A DNA stretch of 64,000 nt from Actinoallomurus spadix (GTDB lineage: Bacteria > Actinomycetota > Actinomycetes > Streptosporangiales > Streptosporangiaceae): NCBI RefSeq assembly GCF_024055725.1, contig NZ_JAMXMX010000009.1, positions 186,001 to 250,000 of the forward strand, given 5' to 3'. Shown one piece after another: positions 30,470 through 39,271 of the stretch; positions within the stretch are counted from its first letter, which is position 1; each line of letters opens with the position of its first letter. A model generated the notes under the pieces. The model worked only from the letters and a program-made list of their open reading frames with translations. It ran no database searches and was not told the origin of the DNA. A program made the translations under genes and the position numbers.

Positions 30470-31387
30470 TCAGCCCGCCTGGTCGGAGGTCACGAGGGCC
30501 GGGGCGCCGAGCACCTCGACGGGCTCCTCGTCGTGCCGGGGCATCAGCACGACGACGACGATCGACGCCGCGAACCCGGCCGACCGCAGCACGAGGCGGA
30601 CGGGATCCTCCGGCAGCGGCTCGCCGAACACCGCCGTGCCGGCCATGACGGTGTACACGCTGCCGACGACGCTGGAGACGGGCACCACGATCGAGGCGCG
30701 GCCGCGCTGCAGCCCGGTCTGGAACAGCAGCAGGCCCGCGCCCGACATCAGGACGTACAGGTAGGGGTAGGGCGAGGCGAGCGTGCGGCCGATGACGCCG
30801 CCGGCGTGGTCGGCGAGGAAGCCGGCGACACCCTTGGTCTGCAGCGCGCCCGCGCCGTACAGCAGGCCGGAGGCGGCGCCGTACAGCACTCCGGGCACCG
30901 GGCGGCCGGTGCGCCGCCCCGAGCGGATCGCGGCGAGGAACGCGCCCATGGCGACGACGACCGTCCCGGCGGACACGGCGAGGAGCACGCCCGTGCCCGC
31001 GTGCAGGCCGAGGCGGGTGGGCTCCATCGACAGGCAGACCAGCAGCAGCGACAGCGCGAGCACGCCGAGCCCGGTCCACTCGCGCGGCGTGGTGCGCTCC
31101 CCCAGGAACACCGCGGAGAAGACCACCAGGAGCGCGAGGCCGGCGAGCTGGATCGGCTGTCCCACGCTGAGCGGGACCAGCGACATCACCCCGAGCTGGC
31201 AGAGCAGCCCCATCCCCATGACGAGGAAGCCGGTCACCCAGGCCCGGCTGCCGCACAGGACACGGACGAGATGGCCCACCCGGTGCGCGCTGATCTTGGG
31301 CAGGTCGCGCAACGCCCGCTTCTCGAGGACGAAGCCGGCGTTGTACAGGACCGTCGCGATCAACGCGAGGATGATGCCGAAGAACAA
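30470..31387 (-). CDS. DMT-superfamily membrane protein (NIPA-like)
   Basis: A 305-residue protein with about nine membrane helices. It has the start FFGIILALIATVLYNAGFVL then EKRALRDLP, SVGQPIQLAGLALLVVFSA, and GRASIVVPVSSVVGSVYTV. TTG 31387 is chosen because AGGAGG lies four bases upstream and the first helix then begins at once. NIPA/EamA-type proteins move ions or metabolites; no substrate is assigned. It is convergent with the FadD3-like gene. Confidence 0.75.
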   Translation of the reverse strand: MFFGIILALIATVLYNAGFVLEKRALRDLPKISAHRVGHLVRVLCGSRAWVTGFLVMGMGLLCQLGVMSLVPLSVGQPIQLAGLALLVVFSAVFLGERTTPREWTGLGVLALSLLLVCLSMEPTRLGLHAGTGVLLAVSAGTVVVAMGAFLAAIRSGRRTGRPVPGVLYGAASGLLYGAGALQTKGVAGFLADHAGGVIGRTLASPYPYLYVLMSGAGLLLFQTGLQRGRASIVVPVSSVVGSVYTVMAGTAVFGEPLPEDPVRLVLRSAGFAASIVVVVLMPRHDEEPVEVLGAPALVTSDQAG

Positions 31388-31627
31388 GCAGCCTCCTGGG
31401 CTACGGGAAAGCGGGGCGATATGAAGAGCGTCGCGGTCGGCTGACGCCTGCGAGCTGCGGAGGCGTGCGGTGGCACAGGCCGTTGACGAAAATACCGGAT
31501 CAGCCTCAATGCGACACACCGACCCGGCGAAAACCGTCACCTCGGCGTGGCGGGGAGCCGCGGCGAAACCGGCTGCGACGCCGCGGTGGAACCGGCGGCG
31601 ATGGCGCCGCGGGCCGGTGGGGACGTC

Positions 31628-32041
31628 TCAGCGGGGGCGCCAGCGGACGAGCGTCAGATCGTCGTCGACGTCCGTGAAGACCGCCCGGACCGGCATGCCC
31701 GGCGTCACGTCGGCGGGGTCCGCGCCGGTCAGGTCGCCGTACATGAACAGGTCGTCGGCCTCGTCGAGCCGCACGTGCAGCACGGCGTAGGGCACCTCGT
31801 CCGCGAAGGCGCGCAGGAATACCTGGTGGTTCACGACCCAGCTCGCGACGCGGCCGGTCCCGCGCACCGGCGCCCAGGCGCTCCGCCGGGACCGGCAGCG
31901 GCCGCAGATCGCCCGGGGCGGGAAGCGGAGCGTTCCGCAGTCGCCGCACTCCTGGACCAGCAGCTCGTGCCGGCGGACCGCCTCCCACCACGGCGCGGAG
32001 TCGCGATCGGGCTGCGGCCTCGGCCGCCCGCCGAGACTCAT
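31628..32041 (-). CDS. DUF35 OB-fold zinc-ribbon protein (thiolase partner)
   Basis: A 137-residue protein. The N-terminal zinc ribbon has C32, C35, C46 and C49 (ECGDCGTLRFPPRAICGRC), then an OB fold (GTGRVASWVVNHQVFL, VPYAVLHVRLDE). DUF35 proteins dock on thiolase-like partners; ChsH2-Ltp2 of steroid side-chain cleavage is the known example. ATG 32041 overlaps the stop of the thiolase-like gene (ATGA), so the two are co-translated. Confidence 0.88.
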   Translation of the reverse strand: MSLGGRPRPQPDRDSAPWWEAVRRHELLVQECGDCGTLRFPPRAICGRCRSRRSAWAPVRGTGRVASWVVNHQVFLRAFADEVPYAVLHVRLDEADDLFMYGDLTGADPADVTPGMPVRAVFTDVDDDLTLVRWRPR

Positions 32042-33195
32042 CGATCGGCCCGGAGGATCAGCGCGGAGGTGCCGGCCAGGACGTAGCCGGGCTGGGCCGT
32101 GGACAACGCCACCTCGGCGCCTCTCACCTGGCGGTCGCCGGCGGTGCCGCGCAGCTGCGCGACGGCCTCGGCGACGTGGTTGATGCCGTGCACGTAGCCC
32201 TCCGAGAGGAAGCCGCCGTGGGTGTTGACCGGCAGCGGGCCGCCCAGCCGGGTCGCGCCGGAGGCGGCGTACGGCCCGCCCTCCCCCTTGGCGCAGAACC
32301 CGTAGTCCTCCAGCTGGACGAGCACCGAGTAGGTGAAGCAGTCGTACAGCTCGGCGACGTCGACGTCCTCCGGGCCGGCGCCCGCCATGGCGTACAGCCG
32401 CGGGGCGATCCGCGCGGCCTCCGAGACGGTGAAGTCGCCGCCCTGGCCGGAGAGGAGACTGTCGCCGCCGCCCCAGACGGCGCCGGAGATCAGGACCGGC
32501 GGGGCGGCGAGGTCTCGGGCGCGCTCGGCGGAGGTGACGACGACCGCGCAGGCCCCGTCCGTCTCCAGGCAGCAGTCGAGCAGGCGCAGGGGCTCGGCGA
32601 TCCACCGCGAGGCCAGGTAGTCCTCCATGGTGATCGGGTCGCGTTTGAGCGCCCGCGGGTTCCCGGCGGCGTGGGCCCGCTGGGTGACGGCGATGGCGCC
32701 GAGCTGCTCGTGCGTCGTCCCGTACTTGATCATGTGCGCGCGGGTGAACATCGCGAACTGCTGCGGCGGCGCGAAGTGGCCGTACGGCGCCTGGTACTGC
32801 GCGTCGAACACCGGCGCGACGCCGCGCCCGGTGCCGCCCATGCGGAACTCCGAGCGGGCGTTGATCGCGCGGTAGCAGACGACGGTGCGGGCGACGCCGG
32901 CGGCGACCGCCATGGCGGCCTGCCCGATCACCGCGTGCGAGACGCTGCCCCCGCCGAACTGGTCGAGGTACCAGTGCACCTCCGGGACGCCGAGCGCCGG
33001 GGCCACCACCCAGGGCGGCGTCGAGTCGCCGACGCGGTGGGTGGCCAGCGCGTCGACGTCGTCGACGCCGAGCCCCGCGTCGTCCAGGGCGGCGAGGATC
33101 GCGTCGATGGCGAGGGTGAGCGTGGAGACGCCGGAGTCCTTGCTGAACGGCGTGTACCCGACTCCGGCGATCGCCGCCCGGTCCCGCAGTCCCAT
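32038..33195 (-). CDS. thiolase-like / lipid-transfer-type protein (possible retro-aldolase)
   Basis: A 385-residue thiolase-fold protein. The position of the usual nucleophile Cys reads GGGSVSHAV near residue 84, so classical thiolysis is unlikely. LYDCFTYSVLVQLEDYG and LSEGYVHGINHVAEAV contain tyrosines that could match those catalytic in the Ltp2 aldolase (alignment needed). Pairing with DUF35 supports an aldolase role on a CoA-linked side chain or ring fragment. ATG 33195 has GAAGG six bases upstream. KstR2-like site 4 lies 17 bp ahead. Confidence 0.82.
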   Translation of the reverse strand: MGLRDRAAIAGVGYTPFSKDSGVSTLTLAIDAILAALDDAGLGVDDVDALATHRVGDSTPPWVVAPALGVPEVHWYLDQFGGGSVSHAVIGQAAMAVAAGVARTVVCYRAINARSEFRMGGTGRGVAPVFDAQYQAPYGHFAPPQQFAMFTRAHMIKYGTTHEQLGAIAVTQRAHAAGNPRALKRDPITMEDYLASRWIAEPLRLLDCCLETDGACAVVVTSAERARDLAAPPVLISGAVWGGGDSLLSGQGGDFTVSEAARIAPRLYAMAGAGPEDVDVAELYDCFTYSVLVQLEDYGFCAKGEGGPYAASGATRLGGPLPVNTHGGFLSEGYVHGINHVAEAVAQLRGTAGDRQVRGAEVALSTAQPGYVLAGTSALILRADR

Positions 33196-33211
33196 GCGCC
33201 GCCTTCCACCC

Positions 33212-33225
33212 ACCAAGCGCTCGGT
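33212..33225. promoter_or_regulatory. KstR2-like operator, site 4
   Basis: ACCAAGCGCTCGGT has one mismatch to AnCAAGnnCTTGnT. It lies 17 bp upstream of the thiolase-like gene. Between this site and site 3 (33226-33482) I see only non-coding DNA for two divergent promoters. Confidence 0.55.
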
Positions 33226-33482
33226 CAAGACCATTGGACGGTAGAGCCCGCCCGGCCGCCCTGTCAATGATCGGCGCCGGAACTCGCAGGTCATCGCCCG
33301 TTCCGACCGGAATGACCGAGGCGATGACCGGTTCACCGGCCCACACTTGAGGCCTAGGACTTTGGGCGGATTTTCGGCCTCGCCCGGAATGAGACTGAGG
33401 TAGCGGCGTTTTACTGATTGAGGCGGACCACGGGCGGTGGCCGGTCAACTTGACACTTCATCAGGCCGCCACCTATCGTCCA

Positions 33483-33496
33483 AGCAAGCGCTTGGC
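33483..33496. promoter_or_regulatory. KstR2-like operator, site 3
   Basis: AGCAAGCGCTTGGC matches AnCAAGnnCTTGnT except for the last base, and an extra CCAAG half lies directly upstream. It stands 19 bp before the flavin-reductase start. Confidence 0.65.
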
Positions 33497-33515
33497 TAAG
33501 AGAAAGGATCCGGTC

Positions 33516-34130
33516 ATGCCCGACGGCGCGACCGCCGCCACGCCGATCCCCCGGGGTCCGGCCGCGCGATCCTCCGGCCAGAACACGCCACGGCGCGCAC
33601 CCGGCCCGCCCGATGGAGCGGCCCGCCCGGCCACGGCCGAGCAGGTCGCCGACATCGACAAGATGCGTTTCCGCAACATCCTCGGCCGGTTCGCCACCGG
33701 CGTGGTCGCCATCACCGCGATCGACCCCGAGAGCGGCCGGCCCACCGGCCTGGCCGCCAACTCGTTCACCTCCGTGTCGCTGGACCCCGCCCTCGTCTCC
33801 TTCTGCGTCGCCCACACCAGCTCCACCTGGCCCAGGCTCCGCGGCGCCGGCCGGCACTGCGTCAACATCCTCTCCGCGCCCCAGCGCGAGGTCTGCCTGC
33901 AGCTGGCCACGAAGGGCGCGGACAAGTTCGCCGGGCTCGAATGGACCGAGTCCCCCGGCGGCAGCCCCGTCATCGACGGCGCGCTCGCCTGGCTGGAGTG
34001 CTCCGTCGAGGCGGAGTACGTCGCCGGCGACCACGTCATCGTCGTCGCCCAGGTGCACCACCTCGACAAGCACCACGACGGCGATCCGCTCGTCTTCTAC
34101 AAGGGCTCCTACGGCCGCTTCGACGGCTGA
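33516..34130 (+). CDS. HsaB-like flavin reductase
   Basis: A 204-residue FMN-binding split-barrel protein. It has FRNILGRFATGVVAITAI, LAANSFTSVSLDPALVSFCV, GRHCVNILSAPQREVCLQLA and DKFAGLEW, the pattern of HsaB and related reductases that feed reduced flavin to two-component monooxygenases. A 45-residue Pro/Ala-rich extension precedes the fold. ATG 33516 has AAAGGA seven bases upstream. No oxygenase component was found adjacent; the LLM protein at 26663 is one possible client. Confidence 0.85.
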   Translation: MPDGATAATPIPRGPAARSSGQNTPRRAPGPPDGAARPATAEQVADIDKMRFRNILGRFATGVVAITAIDPESGRPTGLAANSFTSVSLDPALVSFCVAHTSSTWPRLRGAGRHCVNILSAPQREVCLQLATKGADKFAGLEWTESPGGSPVIDGALAWLECSVEAEYVAGDHVIVVAQVHHLDKHHDGDPLVFYKGSYGRFDG

Positions 34131-35281
34131 TGGACTCCGCCTTCCGCGCCGAGGTGCGGGCCTGGCTCGAGGCGAATCTCACCGGCGAGTTCGCCGGCGC
34201 CCGCGGGCTGGGCGGACCCGGCCGCGAACACGAGGGCTTCGCCCTGCGCCGTGCCTGGGAGCGGAGGCTCGGCGAGGCGGGCTGGACCTGCCTCGGCTGG
34301 CCGAAGGCGTACGGCGGACGCGACGCGACACTCGAGCAGCAGGTCGTCTTCCACGAGGAGTACGCCCGCGCGAACGCCCCCCACCGCGTCGGCGACATCG
34401 GCGAGGGCCTGATCGGGCCCACGATCATCGACTTCGGCACCGAGGAGCAGCGGCGCCGGTTCCTGCCGCCGATCCGGTACGGCGACGAGCTCTGGTGCCA
34501 GGGCTACTCCGAACCCGAGGCGGGCTCCGACCTGGCCAACGTGCAGACGCGCGCGGAACCGCGCGGCGGCGAGTGGGTGATCACCGGGCAGAAGGTCTGG
34601 ACCTCCCTCGCGCACCTGGCCGACTGGTGCTTCGTCCTCTGTCGCACGGAGGCGGGTTCGAAGCGCCATCACGGCCTGTCGTACCTGCTCGTGCCGATGC
34701 GCCAGCCGGGGGTCGAGGTGCGCCCCATCGTCCAGCTCACCGGGACCGGCGAGTTCAACGAGGTGTTCTTCGACGGCGCCCGCACGGACGCGGCCTGCGT
34801 CCTCGGCGCCCCCGGCGACGGCTGGCGCGTCGCCCTCGCCACCCTCGGCTACGAGCGCGGCGCCTCGACGCTCGGCCGGCAGATCGGCTTCCGGCGGGAG
34901 TTCGAGCAGGTGGTCGCGGCGGCCCGGCGTACCGGCGCGGCCGCCGACCCCGTGCTGCGGGACCGGCTCGTCCAGTCGTGGATCGAGCTGGAGATCATGC
35001 GTCTCAACGCGCTGCGCACCCTGTCGTCCCTCGCGGCCGGCGAGCCGGGCCCGGAGGCGTCGATCACCAAGCTGTACTGGTCGGAGTGGCACCGGCGGCT
35101 CGGCGAGCTGGCCATGGCCGCCCTCGGCGACGAGGCCCTGATCGCGGAGGCCGGACCGTACGAGCTGTCGGACCTGCAGCGGCTCTACCTCTTCAGCCGC
35201 GCTGACACGATCTACGCCGGGTCCAGCGAGATCCAGCGGAACATCATCGCCGAGCGCACCCTCGGCCTGCCCCGCGCCTGA
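34130..35281 (+). CDS. fadE30: acyl-CoA dehydrogenase, FadE30-like
   Basis: A 383-residue FAD enzyme. It has AGWTCLGWPKAYGG, ELWCQGYSEPEAGSDLAN, GQKVWTSLAHLADWCFVLCR and the C-terminal RADTIYAGSSEIQRNIIAER. From memory nearly every block parallels mycobacterial FadE30, which acts on HIP-CoA derivatives in cholesterol ring-C/D breakdown. ATG 34130 overlaps the flavin-reductase stop by one base (TGATG), so it shares the transcript headed by KstR2-like site 3. A terminator follows at once. Confidence 0.88.
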   Translation: MDSAFRAEVRAWLEANLTGEFAGARGLGGPGREHEGFALRRAWERRLGEAGWTCLGWPKAYGGRDATLEQQVVFHEEYARANAPHRVGDIGEGLIGPTIIDFGTEEQRRRFLPPIRYGDELWCQGYSEPEAGSDLANVQTRAEPRGGEWVITGQKVWTSLAHLADWCFVLCRTEAGSKRHHGLSYLLVPMRQPGVEVRPIVQLTGTGEFNEVFFDGARTDAACVLGAPGDGWRVALATLGYERGASTLGRQIGFRREFEQVVAAARRTGAAADPVLRDRLVQSWIELEIMRLNALRTLSSLAAGEPGPEASITKLYWSEWHRRLGELAMAALGDEALIAEAGPYELSDLQRLYLFSRADTIYAGSSEIQRNIIAERTLGLPRA

Positions 35282-35286
35282 ACGGC

Positions 35287-35320
35287 CGGTGCTGGAGGGG
35301 GTTCATCGCCTCCAGCACCG
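35287..35320. terminator. bidirectional hairpin terminator
   Basis: Arms CGGTGCTGGAGG and CCTCCAGCACCG pair perfectly over 12 bp with a ten-base loop, followed by TCTGTCTTCCCTC on the plus strand. It sits between the convergent stops of the FadE30-like gene and the 99-residue gene. Confidence 0.85.
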
Positions 35321-35331
35321 TCTGTCTTCCC

Positions 35332-35631
35332 TCAGTCATGCTCGCCCGTTGTCGCGAGCACCCGCAGTACGCGTTCGACGGTGTCGTCGAGATCATCGAC
35401 GCGTGCGATCCGCTCGGCCCACGACCACCAGTACCACCATCCGTCGTCTGAGCTCTCGGCGAGGATGTGCTCGGCGAGAACCGACACCTGTGGGTTCACC
35501 ACATGCAGGCTCGGTGGTCCGACTCGTGGAACCGTCAGCCGTACGGCGAAGCCCCGCCCGCGGAGCTCGTCGCCGAGGCGTTCGAGATATTGGATGCGTG
35601 TCCGCGCTAAGGCGGCGGTCTCATTCGACAC
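35332..35631 (-). CDS. hypothetical protein, 99 residues
   Basis: A small soluble protein with helix LARTRIQYLERLGDELRGRG, strands VRLTVPRVGPPSLHVVNPQ, and a Trp-rich segment DGWWYWWSWAERI followed by DDLDDTVERVLRVL. I have seen this type beside helix-turn-helix genes in actinomycetes, but no such gene is next to it here. The 272 bp upstream (35632-35903) hold no gene I can support. GTG 35631 is the likely start; its ribosome site is about 11 bases away. No function assigned. Confidence 0.65.
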   Translation of the reverse strand: MSNETAALARTRIQYLERLGDELRGRGFAVRLTVPRVGPPSLHVVNPQVSVLAEHILAESSDDGWWYWWSWAERIARVDDLDDTVERVLRVLATTGEHD

Positions 35632-35903
35632 GCTGGGCTCATCCCTCCTGGAACGACGAATTCGTTCCGACCGAGGGTCAGCATTCCCACGTGGTGCCTC
35701 GGCGCGCAATCCGCAGCACCGAACACGCATGAACTTGCCGAACGCAAACCCGCAAGGGGTGAGGAAGGTCCGTTCAGGTGGCAGGTTTCCCATCCCGACC
35801 GGCATGCTCCCGGTAGAAAGCTTTTCGCCGGGATGTTCCGTCGTGCCGCCAACTCCACGGGCCGCGCGCACGTCATAGACGGCGGTAGAGGAGAGGGGAA
35901 AAG

Positions 35904-37109
35904 ATGGAACTCGACGCGGGACCACGGTCACCGGCCAAGGCGGCCGGATGGCACCGCCTGCACTATCCGGTGGCCGTATTCGTGATCGTCTTCGGCGCCA
36001 CCCGGATCGCGTCGCTGCTCGACTGGAGCGGCCGCCACCGCGACGCCGCCCGGCTCCTCGAAGCGGGCGGCGGCACGGTCACGGCCCTCCTGGGCGCGTC
36101 CGCCGCCGGCGAGTTCCTCCTCACCATCGCGGCGCTCCTCGCCGTGAGCCGCCGCCGTGGCGTGTGGCTGCTGGTCGCCCTCGCCGGGTGGTCGGTGGAG
36201 TCCCTGGCGCTGGCCGTGGTGGCCGGCGTCGCCGGTGACACCTCCCGGCTCGTCGAGCACGGCGTGTTCCTCCTGGTCTTCGCCGGGCTACTGGCGGCGA
36301 CCTACCGGTGGAACGCGGCCACGCGCGCCTCCGACGGGCCCGGCACGACGGACGCGGCGGTGTCCTCGCCCGCGCAGCGCATGCTCGCGCCCCTGACCCC
36401 CGCGCCGGCCTCCACCCCGGCCTCCGCCCCGGCCCCGGGACGGTCGCCGGAGTTCTCGGCCGCCGCGCCACCGAACCCCCCGGCCACCCTCGCGTCACCG
36501 CCGGACCTCCCGGTCGATCGCACCGCGTCACCTGCCCGCACGGCCACCCTCGTGTCCCCGTCGGATGCGCCGGACGGCCCCGGCGCACCGACGGACCCCT
36601 CGGCCACCATCGTGTCGCCGCCGGACTCCCCCGACGGCTCCGCCTCGTCGCAGGAACCGCCGGCCGGCCGCGCGCCGGAGGACCCGTCCGCGACCCGGGC
36701 GGAGCCGGCGCCCACGCCGCAGCCGGTGTCCGGGTCCCCGAGCGGTGACGTCACCCGGCGGGACCTCAGGCTGCAACGGCCGGGCGCCGACGGCGAGCAG
36801 ACCGGGAAGCCCGCCGGCACCCGTCCCCCGAAGGCGAAGGTGCCGGAGAGCGACGTCACGCGCCGGGACGGCTACCGGATCCCGAGCGACACCACCCGGC
36901 GGGACCTCCGGATGGAGGAGGACACGCCCGGTGACCAGGCGTCCGCCGACGAGGAACGAGCCGCGGACGACAGCGGGTCGACGAGGAGCGACGTCCCCAT
37001 CGACCCCCGCGACACGCCCATGCGCCCGCGCGGCACCGCCCCGTCGGCCGCCACGGACGAGGGCGCGGACGGGAGCGCGGACGAGACGATGCTCGACCGG
37101 GAGGGCTGA
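35904..37109 (+). CDS. membrane protein with repetitive Thr-containing cytoplasmic tail
   Basis: A 401-residue protein. Four membrane segments occupy residues 20-135 (for example YPVAVFVIVFGATRIASLL). From residue 140 the rest is disordered and Pro/Ala/Asp-rich. Two motif families repeat in the tail: P-S-A-T-I-V-S-P-like units near residues 193, 213, 233 and 261, and D-V-T-R-R-D-L-R units at 282, 317 and 329. Each repeat carries one conserved Thr in an acidic or basic context, which would suit phosphorylation or FHA binding (inference). ATG 35904 has GGAGAGGGG upstream. Family not recognised. Confidence 0.75.
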   Translation: MELDAGPRSPAKAAGWHRLHYPVAVFVIVFGATRIASLLDWSGRHRDAARLLEAGGGTVTALLGASAAGEFLLTIAALLAVSRRRGVWLLVALAGWSVESLALAVVAGVAGDTSRLVEHGVFLLVFAGLLAATYRWNAATRASDGPGTTDAAVSSPAQRMLAPLTPAPASTPASAPAPGRSPEFSAAAPPNPPATLASPPDLPVDRTASPARTATLVSPSDAPDGPGAPTDPSATIVSPPDSPDGSASSQEPPAGRAPEDPSATRAEPAPTPQPVSGSPSGDVTRRDLRLQRPGADGEQTGKPAGTRPPKAKVPESDVTRRDGYRIPSDTTRRDLRMEEDTPGDQASADEERAADDSGSTRSDVPIDPRDTPMRPRGTAPSAATDEGADGSADETMLDREG

Positions 37110-37217
37110 CGGATCCCGCCACGGCCCGCGCCCGCCCGCCGGCGTCCGCCGGAGGACCGCCGAGAATTCGTGGCCGGCGCCGGACTCGACCCTGGCGCGG
37201 CGGGGCAGGGGTGACTC

Positions 37218-38099
37218 ATGCGCGTGCTGGTGACCGGGTGGTTCAGCTTCGTCCATGGTGAGGTGACAGCCGGGGACGCCCTGGCTCTGGACACCGTGGC
37301 CTCCGCGCTGGCGCGGGCCGGCATGCCGTACGACGAGGCGTGGAGTCCGGTCTTCCGGCCGGACGCGATGTCCCTCGAGGAGGCCGACCCGGCGCGTTAC
37401 ACGCACCTCGTCTTCGTGTGCGGGCCCGTCCACGGCGAACAGGTCCGGGACCTGCACGAGCGGTTCCCCGACTGCCACCGGGTGGCGGTCGGCGTGTCGG
37501 TGATCGATCCGGCCGACCCGGCCGTCACCGGCTTCCACCGCGTACTGGCCCGGGACGGCCTGGGCGAGCCGGACCGCGACCTGGCGGGCCTGCCGGTGGG
37601 CGCCCCGCCGGTCGCCGGGGTCGTCCTGGCGCAGGGGCAGGGAGAGTACGGCGCCCGCCGCCGCCATGACGACGTCGCCGCGCGGCTGACCGGTTGGCTC
37701 GGCGAGCGCGACTGCGCGGCACTCCCCCTGGATACTCGGCTCGATCGGCGCGACTGGCGGCTGTGCTCCACCGCCGATCAGTTCGTCGCGGTCGTACGGC
37801 GGCTCGACGTCGTGGTGACCACCCGGCTGCACGGGCTGGTCCTGGCGCTGCGCGCGGGGGTCCCGCCGCTGGCCGTCGATCCGGTCGACGGCGGCGGCAA
37901 GGTGTCGGCGCAGGCCGGCGTCTGGGAGTGGCCCGTGCTGCCCGCGGACGCGGACGTGACGGAGTTCGACGCGGCCTGGGCGTGGTGCCTCTCCGAGGAG
38001 GGACGGCGGGCCGCCCGTGACCGCGCGACCGCCCCTCCGGCCGCGCTCGGCCGTCTCATCGAGGCCCTGTCCGCCTCCCACGCCCCCGGACCGGCCTAG
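37218..38099 (+). CDS. polysaccharide pyruvyl transferase family protein
   Basis: A 293-residue GT-B-like protein. It starts with LVTGWFSFVHGEVTAGDALA and ends with the family hallmark VVVTTRLHGLVLALRAGVPP followed by LAVDPVDGGGKV. Family members attach pyruvate ketals to envelope sugars, or act on related polymers. Acceptor unknown. It lies alone between a membrane protein and a convergent epimerase. Confidence 0.8.
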   Translation: MRVLVTGWFSFVHGEVTAGDALALDTVASALARAGMPYDEAWSPVFRPDAMSLEEADPARYTHLVFVCGPVHGEQVRDLHERFPDCHRVAVGVSVIDPADPAVTGFHRVLARDGLGEPDRDLAGLPVGAPPVAGVVLAQGQGEYGARRRHDDVAARLTGWLGERDCAALPLDTRLDRRDWRLCSTADQFVAVVRRLDVVVTTRLHGLVLALRAGVPPLAVDPVDGGGKVSAQAGVWEWPVLPADADVTEFDAAWAWCLSEEGRRAARDRATAPPAALGRLIEALSASHAPGPA

Positions 38100-38136
38100 T
38101 CAGGGGAGGCGCAACGACGAACTCCCAGCGGCGCCG

Positions 38137-39168
38137 TCAGCGGCGGCTGGTGAGGAGTTCGCGGAGGCGGCCGCCGGACGGGCGAGGCGTCAGGGGCGGC
38201 GTGGAGAAGCCGGCGCCCTCGCGGAGTCCCTCGAAGAACTCGCGCAGCGCGTCCAGCGACGAATGACGCGGCGTCCAGCCCAGGTCACGGCGTGCCCGCC
38301 CGGTGTCCATGATCGGCAGCCGGATCACGGCGTCGAACAGGCCGGGTGAGGCCGGCACCAGGTTGAGCTGCCAGCCCGCCCAGATCAGCCCGCGTACGAC
38401 CGTGGCCGGGACCCGGATCCGCCGGGCGCCGAGCAGGTCGGCCAGTTCCGCGGTGCCCACGACGGGGTCGGCGGCGAGGTTGAACGCTCCCCGCGCGTCG
38501 CCCAGCACGGCCAGGCGGTAGGCCTCGGCGACGTCGGAGGTGTGCAGCGTCTGGAAGCGCAGGCCCGGGATGTCGGGCAGGACCGGCAGCAGCCCCGCCG
38601 AGACGTTCGGCACCAGCGGCCCGCCGAAGATCCTGCGCTGTTCCTGTGCGGCCTCCCGCTTGAAGATGAACCCCGGGCGCAGGCGTACGACCCGGCGGTC
38701 GGGGTGGGCGCCCTCGAAGGCGTCGAGGACGCGCTCGAGGTAGGCCTTCTCGCGCGTGTACGAGGCGCCGGGCCAGCCGTGGGTGGGCCAGGACTCGTCG
38801 ACGGCGCGGTCCTTGGGACCCGGGGAGTACGCGCCCACCGACGAGGCGTGCACCAGGGCGGGGACGCCCGCCGCGGCGACGGCGTCGAAGACGCGCGTGC
38901 TCCCGATGACGTTGGTCCGCCAGGTCGCCGCGGAGTCATGGGTCGGGTGGAACGCCCACGCCAGGTGGATCACCGCGTCCGCGCCGCGGAACAGCGGCAC
39001 GAGGTCGGCCGTCACGACGTCGGCGGCCGCCCATTCGGTCTTCGGAGCCGTCCAGTCGGGCTCGCGCCGGGCCAGCCCCAGCACCGAGTCGACGTCCGCG
39101 TCCCGGCCGAGCGCCTCGACGACGCTCGTCCCGACATTCCCGGTCGCCCCGGTCACCACGATGCGCAT
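38137..39168 (-). CDS. NAD(P)-dependent epimerase/dehydratase family protein
   Basis: An extended SDR of 343 residues. The cofactor loop is GATGNVGTSV near the N-terminus, with the acidic LARREPDW strand, VIHLAWAFHP, HASSVGAYSPG, and the catalytic YTREK (Tyr-x-x-x-Lys). Substrate not evident. ATG 39168 is used; a TTG six bases upstream is possible, and neither has a clear ribosome site. The upstream CAAGCGCTA is a poor KstR2-like half-site and was not counted. Confidence 0.85.
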   Translation of the reverse strand: MRIVVTGATGNVGTSVVEALGRDADVDSVLGLARREPDWTAPKTEWAAADVVTADLVPLFRGADAVIHLAWAFHPTHDSAATWRTNVIGSTRVFDAVAAAGVPALVHASSVGAYSPGPKDRAVDESWPTHGWPGASYTREKAYLERVLDAFEGAHPDRRVVRLRPGFIFKREAAQEQRRIFGGPLVPNVSAGLLPVLPDIPGLRFQTLHTSDVAEAYRLAVLGDARGAFNLAADPVVGTAELADLLGARRIRVPATVVRGLIWAGWQLNLVPASPGLFDAVIRLPIMDTGRARRDLGWTPRHSSLDALREFFEGLREGAGFSTPPLTPRPSGGRLRELLTSRR

Positions 39169-39271
39169 GTCCAAGCGCTACCCGGCCGGGCCCGGCCTAA
39201 TCCGTCGCCGCATCGGCGCTGGTCGCGACATGTTCGCGCATGAAATCGCTCTATAGGGGAGAAAGCCCCCC

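Noticed and set aside
35700-35870. AGGAAGGTCCG-type stretch as a structured RNA (RNase P-like)
   Set aside because: The match is a few bases long; the other conserved RNase P blocks are absent.
39169-39185. CAAGCGCTA near the epimerase start as a seventh KstR2-like site
   Set aside because: Only one half matches and the gene has no link to the catabolic set; two mismatches in the second half.
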